Positions 1 through 8,880 are shown, numbered from the stretch's first letter. The stretch is 64,000 nucleotides of DNA from Bradyrhizobium sp. WSM3983 (GCF_000473045.1 NZ_AXAY01000038.1:1-64000); one strand, 5' to 3'. Made by a program: numbers and translations. Notes: generated by a model not told the origin, from the letters alone.

Positions 1-170
1 ACCTGCTGGAGCAGAACATCGACGTCCGCGTGATCCAGGTGCTGCTCGGTCATGCCAAGCTCGACACCACGGCACTCTATACCCGCGTCGCCACCAAGAC
101 GATCAGCGAGGTCATGAGCCCGCTGCAGCATATCGCGCTCAAGCTCAAGGAGATAAGGCCGAGCGGCTGA
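1..170 (+). pseudogene. Tyrosine recombinase (integrase), C-terminal end only
   Basis: The window opens inside this reading frame (first full codon at base 3), so only about 55 C-terminal residues are visible. They carry the end of the tyrosine-recombinase catalytic domain: LLEQNID, then LLGHAKLDTT and the ALYTRV segment with the presumed nucleophilic tyrosine. It ends at TGA 168-170, eleven bases before the IS91-type transposase stub. A recombinase gene placed just upstream of the transposase is a known arrangement in some IS91-like elements. Because the 5' part lies outside the window I cannot tell whether this copy is intact; the broken partner downstream suggests a decayed element. A second copy of the same kind lies at 2014-2650. 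Confidence 0.75.
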
Positions 171-180
171 TGCGGCGCGC

Positions 181-466
181 ATGTCGCATTTGGCTTTGGA
201 GGTTACGGATATCTTCCGCAGCCATGGTCCGGCTTGGCGTCAAGCCCATGCCGGCCATGTCAGCCTCGATCAGTTGAAGGTCATGTCGGCGATCGAGCGC
301 TGCCGTACGGCAGCCCTCGGCGGCCATGTCGCGCGCTGCGCGGACCGTGCCTATCCCACCATTGCCTACAACTCCTGCCGCAACCGGCACTGCCCGAAGT
401 GCCAAGGCGCCGCCGCGAAGGACTGGCTTGCCGACCGCGAGGCCGACCTGTTGCCGGAGCCGTACC
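181..466 (+). pseudogene. IS91-family transposase, truncated to its zinc-binding N-terminus
   Basis: The frame opens at ATG 181 and shows the N-terminal zinc-binding domain typical of IS91-type (HUH, rolling-circle) transposases, including SCRNRHCPKCQ and AAAKDWLADREADLLP. Family resemblance stops near base 465 after LLPEPY. The frame continues to 735 as unrelated sequence, and no HUH or catalytic tyrosine region follows. One of the expected zinc ligands before the RNRHC motif appears to be arginine (CADRAY where the family usually has a second cysteine), another sign of decay. It sits directly behind the recombinase tail at 1-170. I read this as a non-functional remnant whose 3' part was lost by deletion. 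Confidence 0.8.
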
Positions 467-572
467 CCAACGCGAGTAGGCGGGACCGCTCGCCTTTATC
501 GTATCTTAGGACCGCGTTTTTGGCCTTTGGTTCCTCGCCTGGACGAGTGATCGCACCGCAACAGACGGGCGA

Positions 573-848
573 TCATTCCTTCGCCGATTTCACTGGCGGA
601 CCACCCTGTACCGTATCTCGAAGAGTACGAGCAAAGAAATCGCGAGCTATCGCATCCAGGGCTGCAGAGATTTGTTCGCCGGATTCTCGCGGGGTGGCAG
701 GCTCGACGTCGAGTCTGTCGGCCTCGCGAATATAGTCCATGGATAGCTCGCGCAAGCGCTGGACTTCAGAGTCATCCGGTAACGGCGCGATTTGAGCCAA
801 AAGGTATCGTGCACGCGCGCGTGCGCGCTCGCTTCGAGAACCATTCAT
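573..848 (-). CDS. Small conserved hypothetical protein (about 91 aa)
   Basis: This orphan frame reads MNGSRSERARARARYLLAQI near its start. It is an arginine- and alanine-rich amphipathic sequence without a signal peptide or membrane segment. I chose the ATG at 848; an upstream ATG at 872 would add eight residues. Short helical proteins with this kind of ARARARYLLAQIAPLPDDSEV opening are familiar as hypothetical proteins in Bradyrhizobium, but I cannot name a function. It lies between the IS91 remnant and the Crp-type regulator, both unrelated. Codon use looks coding. No terminator or operon partner is visible. Confidence 0.55.
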   Translation of the reverse strand: MNGSRSERARARARYLLAQIAPLPDDSEVQRLRELSMDYIREADRLDVEPATPRESGEQISAALDAIARDFFARTLRDTVQGGPPVKSAKE

Positions 849-1037
849 GATGGCCTCCAACGGGATTTGCATCTGTGAGTTTTCTGATCAGATCCCTCTG
901 CCCGAACAATAACATTCGGAATGGGAAGGAGGCCCTTGAGATCGGCTCGCTGAGATCAAGTAGACTCAACGCGGGCTGCTATGTCGTGTTCCTGACATTG
1001 CGCCGATTTTAGCCGATCAATGCTTGTTAACGGCGAC

Positions 1038-1754
1038 CTAGGTTAGAGCTCCCGCTTCGCCGCGGTTGTGCAGGCTCTGGTACTGTGATTTCACGGCTTC
1101 GTAGCACTCGCAGGCCGCATCTTGCAGCCCCTCAAGGTTGGTGATCTGGATTTTGCCCCGGGTGTATTTGATGATCCCCGCCTTCTGAAGGGTGTGCGCC
1201 ACCACCGTCACACTTGTTCGACGGACACCCAACATCTCCGCTAAGAACTCTTGCGTGAATAGAAGGGTGTCACTTTGTGATAGGTCTCGCGACCTGAGCA
1301 GCCAGCGGCAAAGGCGGGCGTCCACATGATGCGCCGCCATGCAGGCAGTGGATTGCTGCGCCTGCGCGTAAAGGACCTGCTCATGTCTGATCAGCAGCGA
1401 AAGAAGCGGCTGGCTCTGCATGGCTGCACTCCTGAGCCCCGCCAGGCTGCAAACGACCGCCGCGCCGCTCAGCTGGATCACCGCCCGGCTTAGCGAGAAC
1501 TTGCCATCGAGCGCGGCTGACGCGCCAACTACGCCGTCTCGGCCAACCATCGCGGCCTCTACCGCCTGGCCGCTCGATAGCGCGACTACGATAGAAATGA
1601 CCGCGCTTGTCGGGAAATAGGTCGCCTCGATGCTACCGCCCGCCTCGAACAACACCTGCTCCTGTTCGAAATGCGCGAGCTTGAGGTGAGGTTGAAGGGC
1701 AGCCAGATCGCCCGGCGAAAGCGATGCAAGAAGGAAGTTGTCCCTGTGCGGCAT
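1038..1754 (-). CDS. Crp/Fnr-family transcriptional regulator
   Basis: This is a 238-residue cytoplasmic regulator. Residues about 20-125 form a cyclic-nucleotide-binding-type beta roll (ILFEAGG-like QVLFEAGG near 33-40, AMVGRDGVVG near 68-77). Residues about 168-200 form the winged helix (FLAEMLGVRRTSVTVVAHTL). It has no N-terminal cysteine cluster, so it is not an Fe-S Fnr-type oxygen sensor. It belongs to the group of short Crp-like proteins common in rhizobia whose ligand is unknown. It stands alone between mobile-element remnants, and nothing next to it identifies its regulon. Length and domain order are normal for the family. Confidence 0.88.
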   Translation of the reverse strand: MPHRDNFLLASLSPGDLAALQPHLKLAHFEQEQVLFEAGGSIEATYFPTSAVISIVVALSSGQAVEAAMVGRDGVVGASAALDGKFSLSRAVIQLSGAAVVCSLAGLRSAAMQSQPLLSLLIRHEQVLYAQAQQSTACMAAHHVDARLCRWLLRSRDLSQSDTLLFTQEFLAEMLGVRRTSVTVVAHTLQKAGIIKYTRGKIQITNLEGLQDAACECYEAVKSQYQSLHNRGEAGALT

Positions 1755-2013
1755 ATTGCGCTCCCTCGGTTGTGGCGGGAGCGCAGCGAGCTCTCAGTCA
1801 GCGGCGCGCCAGTGGCCTGCCGTCAATGGCCCGACGGTACGCCTAAACGCAGATAAAGCGAGGCTTTTTTGTCCCCGGCCAACCAGCGAGGCCATGTGTC
1901 GGCCTTGGGTCAGCGGACTAAAACCGCTCGCGCGGTAGGGCGCCGCGGCTGGCGACGAAGCCAAGACGATAGCGCAACGGGGCGGACTGTCTTGAGATCG
2001 AGGGGTTCGACAG

Positions 2014-2650
2014 GTGCGCGGCTTTCGGCTGCATCTGGCATCGAGCGGCGCCGGCGCGCCAAAGATCAACGCCACCGTCTTGGCGCTGCGGTTCCTCTTC
2101 AATGTGACGCTGGATCGCCCCGACCTCGCCAAGCATCTGGCGTTCATGCACGAGCCGCGCAAGGTACCGGTGGTGTTGAGCCCCGAGGAGGTTGCGCGTT
2201 TTCTGGAAGCGGCGCCGAGCGTCAAGTACAAGGCGGCGCTGAGTGTCGGCCTACGGTGCGGGGCTGCGTGTTTCCGAGGTCGTCTCGCTGAAGGTATCCG
2301 ATATCGACTCCGAGCGCATGATGCTGCGCGTCGAGCAGGGCAAAGGCCGCAAGGATCGCCACGCGATGCTTTCTCCCGTGCTGCTCGAACGTCTGCGCAA
2401 TTGGTATCGCATTTCCCGCCCACAGGGCTGGCTGTTTCCCGGACTGAAGCCGGCCAGCCCGATGACGACACGCCAGCTCACGCGCGCCTGCCACGCTGCG
2501 GCCGACATGGCCGAGATTACCAAGCGGGTGACGCCGCACACCTTGCGCCACAGCTTCGCGACCCACCTGCTCGAGCAGAACATCGATGCCCTCGATGTGG
2601 GATATCTGGGTTGGTGGTTGAAGCCGCCGGCATCCCATGAGCGGCGATGA
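2014..2650 (+). pseudogene. Tyrosine recombinase (integrase), frameshifted and lacking its 3' end
   Basis: Frame 1 from 2014 gives a core-binding region (NATVLALRFLFNVTLDRPDL, then the proline-rich VPVVLSPEEV). Near 2246-2249 the homology jumps to frame 2, consistent with one extra G. Frame 2 carries the catalytic arginine region YGAGLRVSEVVSLKVSDID and the HTLRHSFATHLLEQNID block. Just after that block the family resemblance ends, and the tyrosine-containing tail is missing. The fragment at 1-170 holds exactly that missing tail in an otherwise similar sequence, so the two derive from related elements. With a frameshift and no nucleophile this copy cannot be active. The true N-terminus upstream of 2014 is not recognisable. 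Confidence 0.75.
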
Positions 2651-2780
2651 TGGCATCATGCCACTGTTTTGCCCGACGCATCAAGTTGATTTCGTAAAAT
2701 CCGTAGATGCCGGTGAGCAAGCCATTAAAATCGCTATCACCGCTACTGTGCATGGGGTTGTTTTCGCTGTTTTGTTGTGA
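2651..2780. repeat. Dispersed intergenic repeat, copy 1
   Basis: This non-coding stretch between the integrase remnant and the transporter operon contains two blocks that recur at 30.3 kb in the same orientation. They are the 14-mer TGTTTTGCCCGACG (2665-2678) and a 24-bp block starting CTACTGTGCATGGGG (2743-2766). The spacer between the blocks differs from the other copy (64 against 112 bases). I recall similar sequence as a repeated intergenic element in Bradyrhizobium genomes. Its function is unknown. Confidence 0.7.
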
Positions 2781-2806
2781 GCTCGCCGGGCCTGACCCCA
2801 CCGGTT

Positions 2807-3520
2807 CTAGTGTCCGCCGAGATAGGCGGTGATCAGCCGGGGATCGTGGATGAGGTCCTTGGCAGGGCCGGACTGCACGATCTCGCCGGTCTCCAGCACA
2901 TAGCCGTAGTCGGCCGTCTCCAGTGCGGCCCGTGCATTCTGCTCGACCAGCAGGATCGAGACGCCGAGGTCGCGCAGGGACGCGATGGTGCAGAAGATCT
3001 CGCGCACGATCAGCGGTGCAAGACCAAGGCTCGGCTCGTCCAGCATCAGCAGCTTGGGCTTGGCCATCAGCGCGCGCCCGAGCGCGAGCATCTGACGTTC
3101 GCCGCCGGAGAGTGTGCCGGCGGCCTGACGCTGGCGCTCCTTCAGGCGCGGGAAGCGGTCATAGACCTCATCCAGCGTCTTCCGGACGCCCGAGCGGTCG
3201 CGTAGGCTGTAGGAGCCCAGCAGAAGGTTGTCGGCAACCGACATGTCGGAGAACAGCTCGCGCTTTTCCGGAACGAGGCAGAGCCGGCGCTCGACGCGAT
3301 CCTCGACCGACATTCTTCCGATATCGCCGCCCTGGAAGACCATGCGGCCGCGCGAGGCGAGCAGCCCGATCGTCGCCATCAGCAGCGTGGTCTTGCCGGC
3401 ACCGTTCGGGCCGATGACGGTGACGATCTGTCCTTCTTCGACCGACAGCGACACGTTACGGACGGCTTCGACATTGTCGTAGCAGACGGTCACATCCGTC
3501 ATGGAAAACATCCCGCTCAC
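2807..3520 (-). CDS. Branched-chain amino acid-type ABC transporter, second ATP-binding subunit (LivF-like)
   Basis: This is one of the two ATPases of a HAAT-family uptake transporter at the inner membrane. Walker A GPNGAGKTT is at residues 37-45, signature LSGGERQ at 137-143, and Walker B LLMLDEPSLGLAP follows at about 157-168. The length of 237 residues is normal for LivF. Its start overlaps the stop of the upstream permease-ATPase gene by four bases, so the two are translationally coupled. It is the last gene of a four-gene minus-strand operon (binding protein, LivH, LivM-LivG fusion, LivF). The operon faces a catabolic operon, which suggests uptake of an aromatic or amino-acid-like growth substrate rather than leucine itself. 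Confidence 0.93.
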   Translation of the reverse strand: MSGMFSMTDVTVCYDNVEAVRNVSLSVEEGQIVTVIGPNGAGKTTLLMATIGLLASRGRMVFQGGDIGRMSVEDRVERRLCLVPEKRELFSDMSVADNLLLGSYSLRDRSGVRKTLDEVYDRFPRLKERQRQAAGTLSGGERQMLALGRALMAKPKLLMLDEPSLGLAPLIVREIFCTIASLRDLGVSILLVEQNARAALETADYGYVLETGEIVQSGPAKDLIHDPRLITAYLGGH

Positions 3521-5286
3521 GCGACGCCTCCGAGATAGGCCTCTTGGACGCGCTCGTCGCTGCGGATCGCCGCCGGTGCGCCCTCGCAGAGCTTGGAGCC
3601 GAAATCGAGCACCACGATGCGATCGACCAGCGACATCACGAACTCCATGTCATGCTCGACGATCAGGATGGTCAAATTGTCGGCCCGCAGCGCCTGCAGC
3701 AGTTCCGCAAGCCGCAGCTTCTCCTGGCGTCGAAGGCCCGCCGCCGGCTCGTCGAGCACGAGCAGGGTCGGGTCCGCGGCCAGCGCACGCGCGATCTCCA
3801 GGATGCGCTGATTGCCGAGCGGCAGATTGCCGGCGAGCTCGAACGGCTTGTCACCGAGCCCGACGCGCTCGAGTTGCATCAGCGCCTCGTGCCGGGTGCT
3901 GGCTTCCTCGTGCTGGTTGAGGCGGAATGCGCCGGCAAATAATCCTGTGCCGGTGCGGGCGTAGGTGCCGAGCATGACGTTCTCGAGCAGGCTCATGCGG
4001 GGCCTGAGTTTCACATGCTGGAAGGTCCTGGCGATCCCGGCCTTGGCGATGCGCGACTGCGCGTCGCGCGTGATCGGCCGCCCTGCGAAGACGATCTCGC
4101 CCTTGTTGACCCGGAGCGCGCCGGTCAGGCAGTTGAACATCGTGCTCTTGCCGGCGCCGTTCGGGCCGATGACGGCGAGGATTTCGCCAGCTCGCACCTC
4201 GAAGCTGACATTGTTGACGGCGACCAAACCGCCGAACCGGCGCTCGGCGCCTTCGACCTTCAGAAGCAGCTCGCCCGGCGCCGGTTGTGCGCGGCGGGGC
4301 AGGGGCGGGGCTGGTTGCGGGCGCTCGCGCCGCACCTTCGGCAGATAGCGCGCGACGAATGGCACGATGCCTTGCCGCGCCCATTGCAGGAACAGGATGA
4401 ACAGGGCGGAGAAGGCGACGATCTCGAGCTGGCCGGACGCGCCCTTGGCGATCAGCGGCAGATAGTCCTGCACGCTGTTCTTGAGCAGCGTGACGACCGC
4501 GGCGCCCACGACGCCGCCGAGCAGGCTGCCGGCGCCGCCGACCATCGACATCATCAGATATTCGATGCCCATGCCGGCATCGAACGGACCCGGGCTGATG
4601 AAGCGGCTCATATGGGCGTAGAGCCAGCCGGAGAGTGAGGCGAGGGCGGCCGCGATCACGAAGGTCACGAGCTTGATCCGGAAGGCGTTGATGCCGAGGC
4701 TTTCGACCAGCGTGTTGCCGCCGCGCAGTGCCCGCATGGCGCGGCCGAGCCGCGAGTCCAGCAGGTTGTAGCCGAGGAACAGAACCGCAGCGACGATGCC
4801 CCAGATCAGGAAATAGATCTGAGAACTGGAGACCAGCGCGAACGAGCCGAAGCTGATCGGCGGGATCGAGGAGATGCCGTTGAAGCGGCCGAGTCCCTCG
4901 ACATTGCCGAACAGGAAGCCGATGGCAAGCCCCCAGGCGACCGTCGAGAGCGAGAGGAAATGGCCCTGAAGCCGCAGGGTGACGACACCGAGGATCGCCG
5001 CGACACCGCAGGTCAGCGCCACGCCGAACACCAGGCCAAGCCAGGGCGAATAGCCGTTGAGCGCCGAGACCCAGGCGGTGGCATAGGCCGCAACGCCGAC
5101 GAATGCCGCCTGCCCGAACGACACGATGCCGCCGACGCCGGTGAGAAGCGCAAGGCCGATAGCAACGAGCGAATAGATGCCGATGTAGTTCATCAGCGTG
5201 ATGCTGAACGGGCTGAGGGCGAAGGGCGCCAGAACAAGGCCCACCACTGCGGCCAGCGCCGCAAGCTGAACATGGAAGCGCGTCAT
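3517..5286 (-). CDS. ABC transporter permease-ATPase fusion (LivM-LivG type)
   Basis: This 589-residue protein joins two subunits that are often separate. Residues about 1-310 are a LivM-type permease with many hydrophobic helices and the GAGSLLGGVVGA segment. A proline/arginine-rich linker follows near 320-345. The LivG-type ATPase has Walker A GPNGAGKST near residue 372, a signature in the slightly unusual form LPLGNQR, and Walker B LLVLDEPAAGL. Fusions of this kind occur in rhizobia and give a fixed 1:1 ratio of permease to ATPase. It overlaps livF by four bases and the LivH gene at 5283-5286 by four bases, so this is a tightly coupled operon. Confidence 0.93.
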   Translation of the reverse strand: MTRFHVQLAALAAVVGLVLAPFALSPFSITLMNYIGIYSLVAIGLALLTGVGGIVSFGQAAFVGVAAYATAWVSALNGYSPWLGLVFGVALTCGVAAILGVVTLRLQGHFLSLSTVAWGLAIGFLFGNVEGLGRFNGISSIPPISFGSFALVSSSQIYFLIWGIVAAVLFLGYNLLDSRLGRAMRALRGGNTLVESLGINAFRIKLVTFVIAAALASLSGWLYAHMSRFISPGPFDAGMGIEYLMMSMVGGAGSLLGGVVGAAVVTLLKNSVQDYLPLIAKGASGQLEIVAFSALFILFLQWARQGIVPFVARYLPKVRRERPQPAPPLPRRAQPAPGELLLKVEGAERRFGGLVAVNNVSFEVRAGEILAVIGPNGAGKSTMFNCLTGALRVNKGEIVFAGRPITRDAQSRIAKAGIARTFQHVKLRPRMSLLENVMLGTYARTGTGLFAGAFRLNQHEEASTRHEALMQLERVGLGDKPFELAGNLPLGNQRILEIARALAADPTLLVLDEPAAGLRRQEKLRLAELLQALRADNLTILIVEHDMEFVMSLVDRIVVLDFGSKLCEGAPAAIRSDERVQEAYLGGVA

Positions 5287-6326
5287 TCCTCGATCTCCTC
5301 CTCGGAATGCAGCGAGGCGAGGGATCGCCAGATCAGGACCGGAATCAGCAGCGAAAACACGATGACGTCCTTCAGCGCACTGCTCTCGAAGGACGCGAAG
5401 CTTTCGAGGATGCCAACGCCGACCGCGCCGATCGCGGCTCCAGGATAGCTGGTCATGCCGCCGACGATGGCGCCGACGAACGCCTTGAGGCCGATCAGGA
5501 AGCCGGAATCGTAGAACACGGTGTTGACGGGCGCGATCAGGATGCCGGAGACGCCGGCCATCAGCGAGCCGAGCAGATAGGCGATGGTGCCGGCGCGCGC
5601 GGGCCGGATTCCCATCAGGCGCGATCCGGTCCGGTTGACGGCGGTGGCGCGCAGGGATTTTCCGACCAGCGTAAAGTCGAAGAAGAGGTAGAGAAAACCG
5701 CTGAACACGAGCGCCGCGATCACGATCAGCATGGTCTGCCCCGAGATCAGGACGCCGGCGAACTCCGTCGAGAACGACGTCAGCGGTTCGGTTCGAACCC
5801 CCTCAGGTCCGAAGAACAAGAGGCCGAGGCCGACCAGCGCGAAGTGCAATGCGACGGAGACCGTCAGCAGCAAGAGCACGGTGCCGTCGGCGATCGGGCG
5901 GAAGACGATCCGGTCGAGCAGCGGGGCGATCGGCGTGATCAGCATCAAGGCCAGCACGAGCCGGACGGCGAGGGGCGGATCCATCCGCATGGTCAGCCAG
6001 GCGGCGCCCACCACGGCGAAGGGGAGCACGAGATAGAAGAGCAGCGCGCGCGGCAGCAGGCGAAGCTCGCCATTGCGCATGAGCGAGATGATTTCGATCA
6101 GGGTCGCAAGGCAGGCCAGGATCACGACCAGCGCGCCCGTTCCCGGAAAGCGCTTGGCATCGAGCGCGGCAAGCGTCAGCGCGGTGAAGGCGGCGATGTC
6201 GCCAAAGGGAATGAAGATAACTCGCGTCACCGTGAAGATGAGGACGGTTCCGATCGCCACCAACGCATAGACTGCGCCGGTGGCGATTCCATCGATCGCA
6301 AGGATGGCTGCGATGTCGCTCGTCAT
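5283..6326 (-). CDS. Branched-chain amino acid-type ABC transporter permease (LivH-like)
   Basis: This integral membrane subunit has 347 residues and opens with a hydrophobic N-terminus (AILAIDGIATGAVYALVAIG), the usual start of LivH permeases. It keeps the late loop GLKAFVGAIVGGMTSYPGAAIG, which in this family contacts the ATPase. At 347 residues it is longer than the typical 290-310. The excess is a hydrophobic insert around residues 70-150 containing extra predicted helices. The start overlaps nothing upstream; 34 bases separate it from the binding-protein stop. Together with the fused LivM-LivG protein it forms the translocation pore. Confidence 0.92.
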   Translation of the reverse strand: MTSDIAAILAIDGIATGAVYALVAIGTVLIFTVTRVIFIPFGDIAAFTALTLAALDAKRFPGTGALVVILACLATLIEIISLMRNGELRLLPRALLFYLVLPFAVVGAAWLTMRMDPPLAVRLVLALMLITPIAPLLDRIVFRPIADGTVLLLLTVSVALHFALVGLGLLFFGPEGVRTEPLTSFSTEFAGVLISGQTMLIVIAALVFSGFLYLFFDFTLVGKSLRATAVNRTGSRLMGIRPARAGTIAYLLGSLMAGVSGILIAPVNTVFYDSGFLIGLKAFVGAIVGGMTSYPGAAIGAVGVGILESFASFESSALKDVIVFSLLIPVLIWRSLASLHSEEEIEE

Positions 6327-6360
6327 GGAGACGCCGTTCCCCCGTTCTGACTATCTGCGC

Positions 6361-7509
6361 TTACGGTGCGTACTTCCAGGCGCCGCCGGTGAGGCGGACG
6401 ACGACCAGCGAACGCTCGTCGACGCCGGTCACGGCGCCGGGCTTGAAATTGTAGACCGCATGCACGCCCGGCAGCTCCTTGGTGCTGAGGATCGCATCGC
6501 GGAGCGCCGTGCGGAATTCGGCCGTGCCTGGCTTTGCGCTCTTCAGCGCGCGCTCGGCGGCGTTGGCGAAGATCAGCCAGGCGTCGAAGGAATAGGCCGA
6601 GAAGCCGTCGGTGGTCGGAATATTATGGGTCTTCTGGTAGACCGCGCGGAAGTCCAGCGCGATCTTTTTGGCGAAGTGATCGTCGGGAAGCTGCTCGGCC
6701 ACGATCACGGGGCCGGCGGAGACCTGAATGCCTTCGGCCGCCTTGCCCCCCACGTTCACGAAGTCCGGATTGACCAGCGCCACGGTGCCGTAGGTGTTTC
6801 CCTTGAAGCCGCGCTCGGCGAGGCTGAGCAGCGGCAGCGCGCCTTGCGTGCCCGAACCGCCGTCCAGCACGGCATCGGGACGCGCGGCCATCACCTTGAG
6901 GATCTGCGCGGTCACCGAGGTGTCGGTACGGGCGTAGCGTTCGTTGGTCTGGATCTTGATTTCGCCGGCCGCTTCAGCCGCCTTGGCGCCGTTATAGACG
7001 AGGTCGCCCCAGGCGTCGGTGAAGCCGATATAGCCGATGTTCTTCATGCCGTCGCGCTTCATGCGGTCGGCGATGATCTTGACGAGGAGAGAGGCCGGCT
7101 GCGGCACCGAGACCACCCATTGCTCGGGCGTTTCAGGAAGCTTGCCGATCGGCGACACCGCGATCATCGGCACCTTCAGCTCGCTCGCGACCGCCGCCAT
7201 GGCGATGGTCGACGGCGCGGTGGCGGTCCCGATCAACAGGTCCACCTTCTCTTCTTCCACCAGCTTGCGTGCGTTGCGGGTCGCAGCCGACGGATCGGAG
7301 CCGTCGTCGAGCTGGATCAGGCGGATGGTCTCGCCGTTGATCGTCTTCTTGTATTCATAGGCGGCGTTGATGCCCCGGCCATAGGGAATGCCGATCGAGG
7401 AGCCGTTGCCGCTCAGCGACGTGACGAAGCCGATGGTGATGTCGGCCTGCGCCGCCGGCGCTGCCAGGACGCCGGCGGCAAGTGCGAGGAAGCTCAGAGT
7501 CTTTCGCAT
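6361..7509 (-). CDS. ABC transporter substrate-binding protein, periplasmic (LivK-like), first paralogue
   Basis: The start at ATG 7509 follows a strong ribosome-binding site (GGAGGAG, eight bases upstream) and opens a clean signal peptide, MRKTLSFLALAAGVLAAPAAQA, cut before DITIGFV. An upstream in-frame ATG lacks both. The mature protein is a type I periplasmic binding fold of the LivJ/LivK group (RLIQLDDGSDPSAATRNARKL, then KVPMIAVSPI). It is the first gene of the minus-strand transporter operon and would set its specificity. A close paralogue is encoded at 12647-13804 inside the divergent operon; the two share long near-identical stretches, for example QLDDGSDP and RNARKLVE. The ligand is unknown; an aromatic or amino-aromatic acid is the inference from context. 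Confidence 0.92.
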   Translation of the reverse strand: MRKTLSFLALAAGVLAAPAAQADITIGFVTSLSGNGSSIGIPYGRGINAAYEYKKTINGETIRLIQLDDGSDPSAATRNARKLVEEEKVDLLIGTATAPSTIAMAAVASELKVPMIAVSPIGKLPETPEQWVVSVPQPASLLVKIIADRMKRDGMKNIGYIGFTDAWGDLVYNGAKAAEAAGEIKIQTNERYARTDTSVTAQILKVMAARPDAVLDGGSGTQGALPLLSLAERGFKGNTYGTVALVNPDFVNVGGKAAEGIQVSAGPVIVAEQLPDDHFAKKIALDFRAVYQKTHNIPTTDGFSAYSFDAWLIFANAAERALKSAKPGTAEFRTALRDAILSTKELPGVHAVYNFKPGAVTGVDERSLVVVRLTGGAWKYAP

Positions 7510-8097
7510 GTGCGTTCTCCTCCGTTGATGCTGGGTACGACAAATCGATTGAAAGCAATGCTGCAGCGCCAAAGGCCGGGCGCGGCCGAGAAGAGTTCGC
7601 TCGGCAAGGCGTCAGCAACCATGGCGACGCGTGCCGCTCAAATCGCGGGCCCATCGGCGGAAACCGGCGGGCGCCACTCGACGTAATGGGAAGTGATTGC
7701 CGCAGCCGCGATGCGCGACCAACGATGCTGCTGCCGGCTCTTCAAGCCCGACGACTGTCCACGCGATCGAGTTTCTCAAAATCGGTGCCCTGCAACATCA
7801 TTGTCTTGGCCACCGGCTGCGGCCGATGGAGGATTACTTAAAGCCTAAAGTATTCCTGGCGGGCCCGTCAACACGTGTCACGGCACCGTCAGAAAAAAAT
7901 GTCGTTGCATACAATTCCATCAGACTTCGCCATTTCCTTGATCTCTTTGCCCCGCCGAAAGGGCGTCCTCGCCGCGTTGCGAGAGCGTTGTCCGTCGGCG
8001 CTGCCGCGCACATTTGACGGTTCAATTAGTTTATGGTTGAAATATATCGTGGCAGCCGACGGCCGATCCTCCGATGGATCGCTCGAGGAGAAGGACG
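7510..8097. promoter_or_regulatory. Divergent promoter region between the transporter and catabolic operons
   Basis: These 588 bases separate two operons running apart and contain no convincing gene; short frames at 7697-8017 and 7875-8126 lack ribosome-binding sites and family resemblance. An AT-rich imperfect palindrome, TACTTAAAGCCTAAAGTA, lies at 7835-7852. The 15-mer TTTATGGTTGAAATA at 8030-8044 differs in only two positions from TTTATGCTTAAAATA at 16213-16227, in the other promoter next to the MarR gene. Both are candidate regulator sites. Position and pairing are seen; the binding is inferred. Confidence 0.5.
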
Positions 8098-8880
8098 ATG
8101 CGCATCTTCTGGCAGAGCTTCGTTGATGCGAGCGTGAATGCGCCCTACATGGCGCGGCTATCCGATTACCTCAATACGATCGCGGCGCCCGGGACGACAG
8201 TGTATGTCGAAGGGATTTCGCCGCCGGACCGCGAGTTCGGACGGCTCGCCGAACTGCGCTGCGCAGTCCAGGCCATCGACAATGGCATTGCGGCCGAGGA
8301 GGGTGGATTCGACGCCTTCGTCATGGGCCATTTCCAGGATCCCGGCCTCTACGAGCTTCGTTCCGCGCTCGCCATTCCCGTGATCGGGACCGGCGAGGCG
8401 ACGCTGCTTGCGGCCTCGCAGCTCGGCCGGCGCCTCGGTCTCGTCACGCTCGATCCGGTTTTCGAAGTTTGGCACTTTGAGCAGGCCGAACGTTACGGCC
8501 TCGGAGACCGCGTCGTTCACGTGACCGGCATGGGCTGTAAGCCCGAGGATTTTGCCGAAGCGTTCGCGGGCGATGAGGCGGCCCAGGCCCGCATGATCAG
8601 GGATTTCGTCACCTGCGCGCTGCCGCTGACGGAGCGCGGCGCCGATGTCGTGATCCCCGCAGGTGTCCTTCCCGGTCTCTTGATCGGGCGCGAGCATGGT
8701 CTGAAGGTCGGGCACGCGCCCGTCGTCAATTGCGCGGCCGTCGCGCTCAAGAGCGCGGAGATGTGGGTGCAGCTCAAGCGCCTCAATGGCACCGAGCCCA
8801 GCCGCGGGCCAAGCTTCAGTCGCGCCAGCGACCTCGCCCGCAGCGATTTTCGCGCAATGCTCGCCCGCAACAAGCGCTAA
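8098..8880 (+). CDS. Aspartate/glutamate/hydantoin racemase-superfamily protein lacking the catalytic cysteines
   Basis: The start is ATG 8098 behind GAGGAGAAGG. The 260-residue protein has the superfamily pattern of two similar half-domains: MGHFQDPGLYELR at 76-88 followed by IPVIGTGEA, and ADVVIPAGVLPGLL at 182-195. Classical members use one cysteine in each half, in GCF- or ACF-like and GCAG-like motifs. Here those positions read GHF (77-79) and PAG (187-189), so neither cysteine is present. A cofactor-free racemase mechanism therefore looks impossible; a lyase, isomerase or hydrolase role is open. It is the first gene of the plus-strand catabolic operon, 30 bases before the Ohr/OsmC gene. 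Confidence 0.75.
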   Translation: MRIFWQSFVDASVNAPYMARLSDYLNTIAAPGTTVYVEGISPPDREFGRLAELRCAVQAIDNGIAAEEGGFDAFVMGHFQDPGLYELRSALAIPVIGTGEATLLAASQLGRRLGLVTLDPVFEVWHFEQAERYGLGDRVVHVTGMGCKPEDFAEAFAGDEAAQARMIRDFVTCALPLTERGADVVIPAGVLPGLLIGREHGLKVGHAPVVNCAAVALKSAEMWVQLKRLNGTEPSRGPSFSRASDLARSDFRAMLARNKR

